A stretch of 64,000 bases of DNA. Source: Pseudomonas marginalis (GTDB lineage Bacteria > Pseudomonadota > Gammaproteobacteria > Pseudomonadales > Pseudomonadaceae). Every line of letters starts with the position of its first letter. The stretch's first letter is position 1. The position numbers and the translations under genes were made by a program. The notes under the pieces were generated by a model. That model saw only the letters and a list, made by a program, of their open reading frames with translations. It had not been told where the DNA came from and made no database searches. The stretch spans positions 270,811 through 334,810 of the forward strand of contig NZ_LKEG01000044.1 in the NCBI RefSeq assembly GCF_001645105.1, read 5' to 3'. Of the stretch, positions 44,739 through 53,290 are shown in pieces.

Positions 44739-45016
44739 GAAGCACCCCGGTATTATTGCTGTTATGGGTTTGAATCGAGCTTAGCCTTGTTCATTTTTTT
44801 ACACAACACCCCCGTAAAAAATACAACACGGCCCGCTCAAGCCTGCGAGTCCCAAGCCCGTCAAACCCAAAAAACCGCCCCAAAAAGCCCCAAAAAAGCC
44901 TTCGCAGCGCTTTTTTAGGGCAAAAAAGGCCTCGCTTGACTTCGGCATGCCGTTCGGGTTGACTGAAACGAGAAAAGATCAATGATTGATATTTTTAACA
45001 ACAAAGGTGTTGCATC
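44739..45016. other. spuI upstream region with symmetric A/T-run hairpin
   Basis: No gene is seen. An A-rich tract near 44860-44935 contains AAAAAAGC (44892-44899) pairing with GCTTTTTT (44909-44916) across CTTCGCAGC. This is a bidirectional terminator-like hairpin isolating the divergent spuB and spuI sides. Just before spuI, CAACA-AAGG-TGTTG places the presumed ribosome site in a small loop. I saw no sigma-54 or other clear promoter. Confidence 0.5.
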
Positions 45017-46393
45017 ATGTCGGTACCCCCGCGTGCCGTTCAGCTTAACGAAGCGAACGCGTTCCTTAAGGATCATCCTGAGGTTCTGTACGTAGACCTT
45101 CTAATTGCGGATATGAATGGTGTGGTGCGCGGCAAGCGCATCGAACGCACCAGCCTCCACAAGGTTTACGAGAAGGGCATTAACCTGCCTGCCTCTTTAT
45201 TTGCCCTGGATATCAACGGCTCTACGGTGGAAAGCACCGGCCTGGGCCTGGACATCGGTGATGCTGACCGAATCTGTTATCCAATCCCCGACACCCTGTG
45301 CAATGAACCGTGGCAAAAGCGCCCTACCGCGCAACTGCTGATGACCATGCACGAACTTGAAGGTGAACCTTTCTTCGCCGATCCGCGCGAAGTGCTCCGC
45401 CAAGTTGTAAGCAAATTTGACGACCTTGGCCTGACCATCTGCGCCGCTTTCGAACTCGAGTTCTACCTGATCGACCAGGAGAACGTGAACGGCCGCCCAC
45501 AACCGCCCCGCTCGCCGATCTCCGGCAAACGCCCGCACTCGACACAGGTCTACCTGATCGACGACCTCGACGAATACGTCGACTGCCTCCAGGACATCCT
45601 GGAAGGTGCCAAAGAGCAAGGCATCCCGGCCGACGCCATCGTCAAGGAAAGTGCCCCGGCGCAGTTCGAAGTGAACCTGCACCACGTGGCCGACCCGATC
45701 AAGGCGTGCGACTACGCGGTCCTGCTCAAGCGTCTGATCAAGAACATCGCCTACGACCATGAGATGGACACCACCTTCATGGCCAAGCCTTACCCAGGCC
45801 AGGCAGGCAACGGTTTGCACGTACACATTTCGATCCTGGACAAAGACGGCAAGAACATCTTTGCCAGCGAGGATCCCGAGCAGAACGCCGCATTGCGTCA
45901 CGCGATCGGCGGTGTGCTCGAGACCCTACCCGCTCAAATGGCGTTCCTGTGCCCCAACGTCAACTCCTATCGCCGTTTCGGCGCACAGTTCTACGTGCCG
46001 AACTCGCCGTGCTGGGGCCTGGATAACCGCACCGTGGCGATTCGCGTACCGACCGGCTCGTCCGATGCCGTGCGTATCGAACACCGCGTGGCGGGCGCCG
46101 ACGCCAACCCTTACCTGCTGATGGCTTCGGTTTTGGCAGGCGTGCACCACGGCCTGACCAACAAGATCGAGCCTGGCGCACCGGTGGAAGGCAACAGCTA
46201 CGAGCAGAACGAACAAAGCCTGCCGAACAACCTGCGCGATGCATTGCGTGAGTTGGACGACAGCGAGGTGATGGCCAAGTACATCGATCCTAAATACATC
46301 GATATCTTCGTTGCCTGTAAGGAAAGTGAGCTGGAAGAGTTCGAACATTCCATCTCCGACCTTGAGTACAACTGGTACCTGCATACCGTGTAA
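45017..46393 (+). CDS. spuI: Gamma-glutamylpolyamine synthetase SpuI (glutamine synthetase-like)
   Basis: A 458-residue GS-fold ligase paralogous to SpuB. Motifs: LLIADMNGVVRGKRI, ELEFYLIDQE, TFMAKPYPGQAGNGLHVHIS, NRTVAIRVPTG and RIEHRVAGADANPYL. In P. aeruginosa several such ligases differ in polyamine preference. It is divergent from the spuBCDEFGH operon and ends in a strong terminator. Symbol assigned by position (PA0296-like) from memory. Confidence 0.85.
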   Translation: MSVPPRAVQLNEANAFLKDHPEVLYVDLLIADMNGVVRGKRIERTSLHKVYEKGINLPASLFALDINGSTVESTGLGLDIGDADRICYPIPDTLCNEPWQKRPTAQLLMTMHELEGEPFFADPREVLRQVVSKFDDLGLTICAAFELEFYLIDQENVNGRPQPPRSPISGKRPHSTQVYLIDDLDEYVDCLQDILEGAKEQGIPADAIVKESAPAQFEVNLHHVADPIKACDYAVLLKRLIKNIAYDHEMDTTFMAKPYPGQAGNGLHVHISILDKDGKNIFASEDPEQNAALRHAIGGVLETLPAQMAFLCPNVNSYRRFGAQFYVPNSPCWGLDNRTVAIRVPTGSSDAVRIEHRVAGADANPYLLMASVLAGVHHGLTNKIEPGAPVEGNSYEQNEQSLPNNLRDALRELDDSEVMAKYIDPKYIDIFVACKESELEEFEHSISDLEYNWYLHTV

Positions 46394-46408
46394 GCGGTTG
46401 CGACATTG

Positions 46409-46447
46409 AAAAAACGCCGCGGGCCTTGGGCCTGTGGCGTTTTTTTA
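46409..46447 (+). terminator. Rho-independent terminator of spuI
   Basis: AAAAAACGCC and GGCGTTTTTTT bracket GCGGGCCTTGGGCCTGT, giving a two-part stem ending in a long T-run 16 bases after the spuI stop. The flanking A-run makes it usable in both directions. Confidence 0.92.
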
Positions 46448-46476
46448 TGGGTCTCTTACTGAAGACCGAGTTGGCC

Positions 46477-46563
46477 TCATCGGGAGCAAGCCCCCTCCCA
46501 CAGTTGACTGCATTCTAATGTTGGAACTCGGTCGAATGTGGGAGGGGGCTTGCTCCCGATGGC
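46477..46563. repeat. REPIN between spuI and the TetR gene
   Basis: CATCGGGAGCAAGCCCCCTC and GTGGGAGGGGGCTTGCTCCC flank about 38 bases. It sits between the spuI terminator and the promoter region of the TetR gene. Confidence 0.87.
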
Positions 46564-46624
46564 GGTTTGGCAGACAACAAACCTTCCTGCTCATACAATG
46601 CCCGCTGCCTTGTAGGAGACTTCC

Positions 46625-47254
46625 ATGACCACCCGCCCCGCCACCCCTCGCAAACCCCGCGCCCGTAGCCAGGCCCGGATCGACGCGATCCTCGACGCCG
46701 CCCGCACCTTGCTGGCCGCCGAAGGCGTGGCCGGTTTGTCGATCTACAGCGTGGCCGAACGGGCGCAGATCCCGCCGTCGTCGGTGTATCACTTTTTCGC
46801 CAGCGTGCCCGCGTTGCTGGAAGCGCTGACAGCAGATGTGCACGCAGCATTCCGGGCGGCTATTCAGGCGCCCATCGAGCACGACTCACTCAAGCACTGG
46901 CGTGATCTGTCCTACATCGTCGAGCAACGCATGCTCGCGATCTACGACGAGGACGCCGCTGCACGCCAGTTGATCCTGGCCCAGCACGGGCTGACCGAGG
47001 TCACCCAGGCGGATCGCCAGCATGATCTGGAATTGGGGAACTTGATGCTGGACGTGTTCAATCGCCACTTCGAGGTGCCGACACTGCCCAGCGATGTCGA
47101 CGTGTTTGCCCTGGCGCTGGAACTGAGCGATCGCGTGTATGCGCGCTCGGTGCATCAGCATGGGCTGATCACGCCACGCATGGCGGAGGAAGGGATGCGG
47201 GTGTTTGATGCGTATGTGGGGCTTTATTTGCCGGCGTACCTGCCCAAGCGCTGA
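46625..47254 (+). CDS. TetR/AcrR-family transcriptional regulator
   Basis: A 209-residue regulator. The N-terminal helix-turn-helix, about residues 18-65 (ARIDAILDAARTLLAAEGVA, PSSVYHFFASVPALLEALT), is followed by an all-helical ligand domain. GTAGGAGAC precedes the ATG. Neighbours are spuI (same strand, past a terminator) and the convergent ssu operon, neither obviously its target. Ligand unknown. Confidence 0.85.
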   Translation: MTTRPATPRKPRARSQARIDAILDAARTLLAAEGVAGLSIYSVAERAQIPPSSVYHFFASVPALLEALTADVHAAFRAAIQAPIEHDSLKHWRDLSYIVEQRMLAIYDEDAAARQLILAQHGLTEVTQADRQHDLELGNLMLDVFNRHFEVPTLPSDVDVFALALELSDRVYARSVHQHGLITPRMAEEGMRVFDAYVGLYLPAYLPKR

Positions 47255-47277
47255 GTAGTGTGGTGGCTGGGCCGGCC

Positions 47278-47356
47278 TCATCGGGGGCAAGCCCCCTCCC
47301 ACATTTTGATCTGTGAATACATTCAAAAGGTGGGAGGGGGCTTGCCCCCGATGGCG
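47278..47356. repeat. REPIN between TetR gene and ssu operon
   Basis: CATCGGGGGCAAGCCCCCTC and GGTGGGAGGGGGCTTGCCCC flank about 30 bases, between the convergent TetR and Mop-domain genes. Confidence 0.87.
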
Positions 47357-47369
47357 GCCTCAGGCGCGA

Positions 47370-47585
47370 TCACAACTTGGCAATCGACACCTCGGTGGAC
47401 TTCACGAAGGCGATCACTTCGCTGCCAATCACCAACTCCAGCTCTTTGACCGAGCGGGTGGTGATCACGGAAGTGACGATGCCGGACGCGGTCTGTACGT
47501 CGATTTCCGACAGCACGTCGCCTTCGACGATTTCCTTGATGGTGCCTTTGAACTGGTTACGCACGTTGATGGCTTTAATAGTCAT
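47370..47585 (-). CDS. ssuF: Molybdopterin-binding-like (Mop/TOBE) small protein SsuF
   Basis: A 71-residue single TOBE/Mop domain (MTIKAINVRNQFKGTIKEI, SVITTRSVKELELVIGSEV, FVKSTEVSI). Small proteins of this kind bind molybdate or related oxyanions as oligomers. It is the last gene of the ssuEADCBF operon as in P. putida, where ssuF is needed for sulfonate-sulfur use (from memory). Its biochemical role there is unclear. Confidence 0.85.
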   Translation of the reverse strand: MTIKAINVRNQFKGTIKEIVEGDVLSEIDVQTASGIVTSVITTRSVKELELVIGSEVIAFVKSTEVSIAKL

Positions 47586-47613
47586 GTTGTTCTTCCTTCA
47601 TGGGACAAGTGAG

Positions 47614-48420
47614 TTATTGAGCCCAACGCAATTGCGTAGGCAGCGGTGAAACAGGTTCGGGTTCCGGCGGCGTGCCGGGTAACGACAACACACGGTTGAG
47701 CACTTCGGCTTCCAGCGCGGCCAGGCGATGTGAGCCCCGGGCACGTGGGCGCGGCAGGTCGACGATGAGGTCGAGGCCGATTTCGCCGTCTTCGATCAGG
47801 ATCACCCGGTCGGCAATGGCCACGGCTTCGCTGACGTCGTGGGTCACCAGCAACACGGTGAAACCGTGCTTCTGCCAGAGGTTTTCGATCAGTTGCTGCA
47901 TCTCGATGCGGGTCAGGGCATCCAGCGCGCCCAGCGGTTCATCGAGCAGCAGCAAGCGCGGTTGGTGAATCAGCGCACGGGCCAGGGCCACGCGTTGCTT
48001 CTGCCCGCCGGACAGCGCCGCCGGCCATTCATTGGCACGCTCGGCCAGGCCGACCGCTTCAAGGGCTTCCAACGCTTTGGGGCGCCAGTTGCCTTTAAGG
48101 CCCAGGCCGACGTTGTCGATGATCTTTTTCCACGGCAGCAGGCGCGCTTCCTGGAACATCAGCCGCGTGTCTTCAATGGCTTCGCTTAGCGGTGCAGAAC
48201 CGGCGAGCAGCTCACCGCCGCTGGCTTTGTCCAGGCCGGCCAGCAGGCGCAGCAAGGTACTTTTGCCGCAACCACTGCGACCGACCACCGCCACGAATTG
48301 GCCGGCTGGAATGTGCAGGTCGATGTCCTTGAGCACTTCGCGCGCGCCAAAGGCCTTGCGCAACTTGCGTACCGCCAGGGGGATGCCCTTGAGCAGGCGC
48401 GGGGGTTGTTGAGCTGTCAT
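47614..48420 (-). CDS. ssuB: Aliphatic sulfonate ABC transporter ATP-binding protein SsuB
   Basis: A 268-residue ABC ATPase of the nitrate/sulfonate/taurine type: Walker A GRSGCGKST, signature LSGGQKQR, Walker B LLLLDEP, switch VTHDVSEA. Its ATG overlaps the ssuC stop as ATGA. It energises sulfonate uptake through SsuC. Confidence 0.93.
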   Translation of the reverse strand: MTAQQPPRLLKGIPLAVRKLRKAFGAREVLKDIDLHIPAGQFVAVVGRSGCGKSTLLRLLAGLDKASGGELLAGSAPLSEAIEDTRLMFQEARLLPWKKIIDNVGLGLKGNWRPKALEALEAVGLAERANEWPAALSGGQKQRVALARALIHQPRLLLLDEPLGALDALTRIEMQQLIENLWQKHGFTVLLVTHDVSEAVAIADRVILIEDGEIGLDLIVDLPRPRARGSHRLAALEAEVLNRVLSLPGTPPEPEPVSPLPTQLRWAQ

Positions 48421-49205
48421 GCCGCACCTCCTTTATTCACTTGATACGCCGGGTGCCAGCGCAGCCACACCCGCTCCAGACCGCGAGCGGCCAGATCGGC
48501 GAGCTTGCCGAGGATGGCGTACATGACGATGGCCAACACCACCACGTCGGTTTGCAGGAATTCACGCGCATTCATCGCCAGGTAACCGATGCCGGAGCTG
48601 GCGGAAATGGTTTCCGCCACAATCAGCGTCAACCACATAAAGCCCAGGGCAAACCGCACGCCCACCAGGATCGACGGCAGCGCGCCCGGCAGGATCACCT
48701 GGCGGAACAGGCTGAACCCGGACAAGCCGTAGCTGCGCGACATTTCCACCAGTGCCGGGTCGACGTTGCGAATGCCGTGGTACGTGTTGAGGTAGATCGG
48801 GAACAGCGTGCCGAGCGCGACCAGGAAAATCTTCGCCGTCTCGTCGATGCCAAACCACAGGATCACCAGCGGAATCAACGCCAGGTGTGGCACGTTGCGG
48901 ATCATCTGCACCGAGCTGTCCAGCAGGCGTTCGCCCCACGTCGACAGGCCGGTGATAAAACCCAGGGCCAGGCCGATGCTGCCGCCGATCACAAAACCCA
49001 GGCCCGCGCGCCAGCCGCTGATGGCCAGGTGGGTCCAGATTTCGCCGCTGGCCACCAGGTGGACGCCGGCTGCAATCACGGCGCTGGGCGCCGGCAGAAT
49101 ACGCGTCGACAACCAACCCGCCGACACCGACAACTGCCACACCGCCAGCAACAACACCGGCAGCACCCAGGGTGCGACGCGGTGGCTTAACTTTTCAAAA
49201 TTCAT
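48417..49205 (-). CDS. ssuC: Aliphatic sulfonate ABC transporter permease SsuC
   Basis: A 262-residue permease with about six transmembrane segments and an EAA-type loop in VEMSRSYGLSGFSLFRQVILP. Standard length for SsuC/TauC. Coupled to ssuB and nine bases downstream of ssuD. Confidence 0.93.
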   Translation of the reverse strand: MNFEKLSHRVAPWVLPVLLLAVWQLSVSAGWLSTRILPAPSAVIAAGVHLVASGEIWTHLAISGWRAGLGFVIGGSIGLALGFITGLSTWGERLLDSSVQMIRNVPHLALIPLVILWFGIDETAKIFLVALGTLFPIYLNTYHGIRNVDPALVEMSRSYGLSGFSLFRQVILPGALPSILVGVRFALGFMWLTLIVAETISASSGIGYLAMNAREFLQTDVVVLAIVMYAILGKLADLAARGLERVWLRWHPAYQVNKGGAA

Positions 49206-49214
49206 GGCGCCACC

Positions 49215-50363
49215 TCAGCTCTGTGACGCAGCTTTAGGAAGGATGTCGTTGGCGACCATTTCGCCGAACGGGCTCACGTACCCGGCGCTTTTCGGCAGCT
49301 CGGGACGTTCGATATCCAAGTGGGGGAACAACAGCTCAGCCACCCGATACGACTCTTCCAGGTGTGGATAACCGGAGAAGATAAAGGTGTCGATGCCCAG
49401 TGCTGCGTATTCCTTCACGCGTGCCGCGACGGTTGGGCCATCGCCTACCAGCGCGGTGCCCGCACCGCCGCGCACCAGGCCGACGCCGGCCCACAGGTTA
49501 GGGCTGACCTCGAGGTTGTCGCGATTGCCGCCATGCAAGGCCGCCATTCGTTGCTGGCCAACGGAATCGAAGCGCGCCAGGGAGGCCTGGGCACGGGCGA
49601 TGGTGTCGTCGTCCAGGTGGGAGATCAGTTTGTCGGCGGCTTTCCACGCTTCATCGTTGGTTTCGCGCACGATCACATGCAGGCGAATACCAAAGCGCAC
49701 CGTGCGCCCCAGCTTCGCGGCCTTGGCCCGCACCTGTGCGATTTTTTCCGCGACAGCGGCCGGTGGCTCACCCCAGGTCAGGACCATTTCCACCTGTTCG
49801 GCTGCCAGGTCCTGGGCCGCTTCGGAGGAACCACCGAAGTACAACGGCGGACGCGGTTGCTGGATCGGCGGGTAAAGCAACTTAGCGCCTTTAACGCTGA
49901 TGTGTTCGCCGTCGTAATCCACGGTTTCACCTTCCAGCACACGGCGCCAGATACGGGTGAATTCCACCGAGGCCTGGTAACGCTCCTCGTGGCTGAGGAA
50001 CAGACCGTCGCCGGCCAATTCTTCCGGATCACCACCGGTGACCAGGTTGAACAACGCACGACCGCCGGACAGGCGGTCGAGGGTCGCGGCCTGACGCGCC
50101 GCCACCGTCGGGGAAATGATCCCAGGGCGCAGCGCGACGAGGAATTTCAAACGCTGGGTCACCGGGATCAGCGAAGCGGCCACCAGCCACGAGTCTTCGC
50201 ACGAACGCCCGGTCGGGATCAGCACCCCGCCGAAACCCAGGCGATCAGCGGCCTGGGCCACTTGCTGCAGGTAACCGTGGTCAACGGCGCGAGCGCCTTC
50301 GGCGGTGCCAAGGTAATGGCCGTCGCCGTGGGTAGGCAGGAACCAGAAAATATTGAGGCTCAT
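49215..50363 (-). CDS. ssuD: FMNH2-dependent alkanesulfonate monooxygenase SsuD
   Basis: A 382-residue luciferase-family (TIM-barrel) monooxygenase that releases sulfite from alkanesulfonates. Visible SsuD features: IFWFLPTHGDGHYLGT at the N-terminus, PTGRSCEDSWLVAASL (conserved active-site Cys region), FNLVTGGDPEE and SGYPHLEESYRVAELLFP. It uses FMNH2 supplied by SsuE, encoded two genes upstream. Confidence 0.95.
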   Translation of the reverse strand: MSLNIFWFLPTHGDGHYLGTAEGARAVDHGYLQQVAQAADRLGFGGVLIPTGRSCEDSWLVAASLIPVTQRLKFLVALRPGIISPTVAARQAATLDRLSGGRALFNLVTGGDPEELAGDGLFLSHEERYQASVEFTRIWRRVLEGETVDYDGEHISVKGAKLLYPPIQQPRPPLYFGGSSEAAQDLAAEQVEMVLTWGEPPAAVAEKIAQVRAKAAKLGRTVRFGIRLHVIVRETNDEAWKAADKLISHLDDDTIARAQASLARFDSVGQQRMAALHGGNRDNLEVSPNLWAGVGLVRGGAGTALVGDGPTVAARVKEYAALGIDTFIFSGYPHLEESYRVAELLFPHLDIERPELPKSAGYVSPFGEMVANDILPKAASQS

Positions 50364-50388
50364 GGAGTTGTCTCCTGAAGAAGTCGGA

Positions 50389-51357
50389 TTACGGCGCTTT
50401 AGCCACGGCGGCGGGTGGCGCCCAGATCACGTCCTTGATGCTCAAGGGCTTGGGGATCAATTTGAGTTGGTAGAAGCTGTCGGCAATTTTCTGCTGGGCC
50501 GCCACCACTTCCGAGGTCAGGAACAGTGCGCCGTAGCCTTGGCGCTTCACCGAGGTCAGGGTGATGTCTGCCGGCAGGCCGAGCAGCGGCGCCACTTGTT
50601 CAGTCACTTCCTGAGGGTTGGCCTTGGACCACTCGCCCACGGCGCGCACTTCTTCGATCAGAGCCTTGAGCACCTCAGGGTGTTTTTCAGCGTATGGCTT
50701 GGTGGCCAGATAGAACTGATGGTTGTCGGCGATGCCGGTACCGTCACGCAGGGTGCGGGCCTGCAGTTGTTTCTCGGCGGCCGCCTGGTACGGGTCCCAG
50801 ATCACCCAGGCGTCCACGCTGCCACGCTCGAAGGCGGCACGGGCATCGGCGGGCGGCAGGAACACGGTCTGCACGTCGGTGTATTTCAGGCCGGCATCTT
50901 CCAGGGCACGTACCAACAGGTAGTGCACGTTGGAGCCTTTGTTGAGCACGACTTTCTTGCCCTTGAGTTCGGCCACGGATTTGATCGGCGAATCTTTCGG
51001 CACCAGGATCGCTTCGCTGGTCGGCGCTGGCGGCTCGTAGGCCACGTAGAGCAAGTCGGCACCGGCGGCCTGGGCGAATACCGGCGGGGTTTCGCCGGTC
51101 ACGCCGAAGTCGATGGAGCCGACGTTCAGGCCTTCAAGCAGTTGCGGGCCGCCCGGAAACTCGGTCCATTGGACATTGACGCCCTGGGCCGCGAGGCGTT
51201 TTTCCAGGGAACCCTTGGCTTTGAGCAGCACCAGCGTGCCGTACTTCTGATAACCGATACGCAGGGTCTCGGCGGCTTGAGCTTGAACAATGGCGCCGAA
51301 GGACACAGCCGCAGCAAACAGTGCGACCAGACCACGACGCAAGATGACAGTGCGCAT
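50389..51357 (-). CDS. ssuA: Aliphatic sulfonate-binding periplasmic protein SsuA
   Basis: A 322-residue binding protein with signal peptide (ALFAAAVSFGAIVQAQA) and the SsuA/TauA-type start LRIGYQKYGTLVLLKAKGSLEKRL. KKVVLNKGSNVHYLLVRALE and FERGSVDAWVIWDPYQAA are the lobe-II signatures. It captures alkanesulfonates for SsuBC. Lies between ssuE and ssuD. Confidence 0.93.
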   Translation of the reverse strand: MRTVILRRGLVALFAAAVSFGAIVQAQAAETLRIGYQKYGTLVLLKAKGSLEKRLAAQGVNVQWTEFPGGPQLLEGLNVGSIDFGVTGETPPVFAQAAGADLLYVAYEPPAPTSEAILVPKDSPIKSVAELKGKKVVLNKGSNVHYLLVRALEDAGLKYTDVQTVFLPPADARAAFERGSVDAWVIWDPYQAAAEKQLQARTLRDGTGIADNHQFYLATKPYAEKHPEVLKALIEEVRAVGEWSKANPQEVTEQVAPLLGLPADITLTSVKRQGYGALFLTSEVVAAQQKIADSFYQLKLIPKPLSIKDVIWAPPAAVAKAP

Positions 51358-51451
51358 GGCGCTCTCTCCAAATAATGCGATGAGGGGGTTGGCTGCACCT
51401 GCTTGGCCGTTAGCGGCTGAGTAAGGTGAGTACTACAAAATCCGGTAAGGC

Positions 51452-52045
51452 TCAGATGCTCCAGCGAGCACTCAACAAACGTTCATTCAACACATGGGGG
51501 TCCAGCGGTTTCGGGCGACGGACCATCGCGCCGTAGAGCGTTTCCAGGGCCTCGTGCAAACGGTGTTCAAGCACCGGCACCAGCTGCGCCTGGGCGCTGC
51601 CTTCGCCATAGGCGATCTGGCTGTCTTCGGCAAAAATACCGTGGAGCAATTCCTGGGCTTTCAGCGCCGACAACACCGGCTTCAGCGCGTAATCCACCGC
51701 CAACATGTGCGCGATGCTGCCGCCGGTCGCCATCGGCAACACGATCTTGTGGGCCAGGGCGCGCTCGGGCAGCAGGTCCAGCACCGTCTTCAGCGCGCCG
51801 GAGAACGAGGCCTTGTACACCGGCGTGGCGATCACCAGACCGTCCGCGTTAGCCACTTGTTGCAGCAGGTCGATGACCTTTGGGCTGTCGAAGCGCGCAT
51901 GCAGCAAGTCCTCAGCCGGGAAGTCCCGTATCTGGTAACTCACGACTTCTACGCCTTTGTCTTGCAACCACTGACGGGTTTTATCCAGCAACACCCCGGA
52001 GCGGGAACGCTGGCTGGGACTGCCTCCAAGTGTTACGACCAACAT
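51452..52045 (-). CDS. ssuE: NAD(P)H-dependent FMN reductase SsuE
   Basis: A 197-residue flavodoxin-like reductase: VVTLGGSPSQRSRSGVLL phosphate loop, ATPVYKASFSGALKTVLDLLP and VLPMATGGS. It supplies reduced FMN to SsuD. First gene of the ssu operon; the AT-rich region upstream is the likely CysB-regulated promoter. Confidence 0.93.
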   Translation of the reverse strand: MLVVTLGGSPSQRSRSGVLLDKTRQWLQDKGVEVVSYQIRDFPAEDLLHARFDSPKVIDLLQQVANADGLVIATPVYKASFSGALKTVLDLLPERALAHKIVLPMATGGSIAHMLAVDYALKPVLSALKAQELLHGIFAEDSQIAYGEGSAQAQLVPVLEHRLHEALETLYGAMVRRPKPLDPHVLNERLLSARWSI

Positions 52046-52099
52046 GCAGGAATTCCTTGAGCAAGTGCCGGCGGTTCGCTGTGTGGCGATGGCGCCAAG

Positions 52100-52180
52100 A
52101 TGGAACAGACCTTATCAGCAGATTTATATATCTTTAAATCTTATTTTTTCATTTGTTTATTCTTTAAATGCATATATGGG
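52100..52180 (-). promoter_or_regulatory. AT-rich control region upstream of ssuE with direct repeats
   Basis: TCTTTAAAT occurs at 52130 and 52160, exactly 30 bases apart, within an A/T-dominated tract. Long AT-rich sites with such spacing are what CysB-type sulfur regulators bind, and the ssu operon is sulfate-repressed in pseudomonads. The exact start of transcription cannot be seen. Confidence 0.5.
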
Positions 52181-52279
52181 CGGTTAAACGCCAGGCGAAA
52201 AAAAAGGCCGTCGAAACGGCCTGAAAACCCCTGCTATGTGTTTCGGTACAACTCAAATTCTGTGGTGCATGTACTGACG

Positions 52280-52348
52280 CCATCGGGGGCAAGCCCCCTC
52301 CCACAGGGAAATGCGGTCAACGGCGGGAGGGGGGCTTTTCCCCGATGC
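52280..52348. repeat. Degenerate REPIN between ssuE promoter and lsfA
   Basis: CCATCGGGGGCAAGCCCCCT is intact at the left; the right half (GGCGGGAGGGGGGCTTTTCC) has point changes. It separates the end of lsfA from the ssu control region. Confidence 0.78.
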
Positions 52349-52359
52349 CTATATCCGCG

Positions 52360-52998
52360 TTAACGATTGGGTTGCGGGGTGAGTCGCAGGTACGGCTTCA
52401 CTGCGCGATAACCCTTCGGAAAGCGCTTCTTGATTTCCTCTTCATCCTTGAGCGACGGCACGATCACCACTTCATCACCGTCCTGCCAGTTGGCGGGCGT
52501 GGCGACCTTGTGGTTGTCGGTGAGTTGCAACGAGTCAATCACCCGCAGGATTTCGTGGAAGTTGCGCCCGGTGCTGGCCGGGTAGGTGATGGTCAGGCGG
52601 ATCTTCTTGTTCGGGTCGATCACGAACAAGGAACGCACGGTGAGCGTGTCACTGGCGTTGGGGTGGATCAGGTCATACAGGTCGGACACTTTGCGATCGG
52701 CGTCGGCCAGGATCGGGAAGTTGACGACAGTGTTCTGGGTTTCGTTGATGTCTTCGATCCACTTGTGGTGCGAGTCCACCGGGTCCACCGACAGGGCGAT
52801 GGCCTTGACGCCACGCTGGGCGAATTCATCCTTGAGTTTGGCGGTGAAACCCAGCTCGGTGGTGCACACCGGCGTGAAGTCCGCTGGGTGGGAAAACAAC
52901 ACACCCCAGCTATCGCCCAGCCATTCGTGGAAACGAATCTTGCCGGCGCTGGAATCCTGTTCGAAGTCGGGGGCGATATCGCCCAGTCTTAGGCTCAT
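52360..52998 (-). CDS. lsfA: 1-Cys peroxiredoxin LsfA (Prx6 type)
   Basis: A 212-residue peroxiredoxin with the peroxidatic Cys in HPADFTPVCTTELG (about residue 45) and a long C-terminal arm, as in Prx6. No resolving Cys motif is seen. LsfA was named as a sulfate-starvation-induced peroxidase in P. putida, and its place upstream of ssuE fits that. It probably removes peroxides produced by flavin-dependent desulfonation. Confidence 0.93.
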   Translation of the reverse strand: MSLRLGDIAPDFEQDSSAGKIRFHEWLGDSWGVLFSHPADFTPVCTTELGFTAKLKDEFAQRGVKAIALSVDPVDSHHKWIEDINETQNTVVNFPILADADRKVSDLYDLIHPNASDTLTVRSLFVIDPNKKIRLTITYPASTGRNFHEILRVIDSLQLTDNHKVATPANWQDGDEVVIVPSLKDEEEIKKRFPKGYRAVKPYLRLTPQPNR

Positions 52999-53039
52999 GG
53001 TGTGGCTCCTGGTGAGTGCTTATGGAGCCCACTGTGCAT

Positions 53040-53100
53040 GGATTGTGGATTATTTAAAAAGAATAAATATCGATTTATCTAGACGATAAAGGAATATTAA
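53040..53100 (-). promoter_or_regulatory. AT-rich control region upstream of lsfA
   Basis: ATTTAAAAAGAATAAAT (53052-53068) resembles the ssuE-side sequence ATTTAAAGAATAAA, and TTTATC-TAGAC-GATAAA (53074-53090) is a perfect six-base inverted repeat. Both lie within 92 bases of the lsfA start. They are candidate operator sequences for sulfur- or peroxide-responsive control. Confidence 0.45.
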
Positions 53101-53234
53101 AAATCTGTTCATTGGACGGGCGTACGTGCGAGGAGCAACATCCATTTCAAGGTTTGAGAAGGCCTTGAGACGCTGTACACAGAGGGGTTCAGGAAGGGCT
53201 TGCGGGGGTTGAGCCCGACTTGAAAAGTAAGACA

Positions 53235-53265
53235 CCTTGCCCGGTGTTGCGCCGGGCAAGGTTTT
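53235..53265. terminator. Terminator hairpin at the end of the porin gene
   Basis: CCTTGCCCGG and CCGGGCAAGG pair around TGTTGCG. On the plus strand TTTT follows; on the minus strand, the direction of the porin gene, a weaker pyrimidine-rich tail (TGTCTTACTTTTC) follows. It lies 30 bases beyond the porin stop. Confidence 0.75.
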
Positions 53266-53290
53266 ACAGGCTTACAACAGCTTCACGCTA

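Noticed and set aside
44860..44935. A-rich tract with repeated CAAAAAGCC words that looked like a short repeat array
   Set aside because: The words are irregular, without constant spacing or unique spacers, so not CRISPR; a terminator-like hairpin explains part of it.
46477..47356. Two similar palindromic units on both sides of the TetR gene that could suggest an insertion flanked by repeats
   Set aside because: They are ordinary REPINs found throughout the window at gene ends; no target-site duplication is visible.
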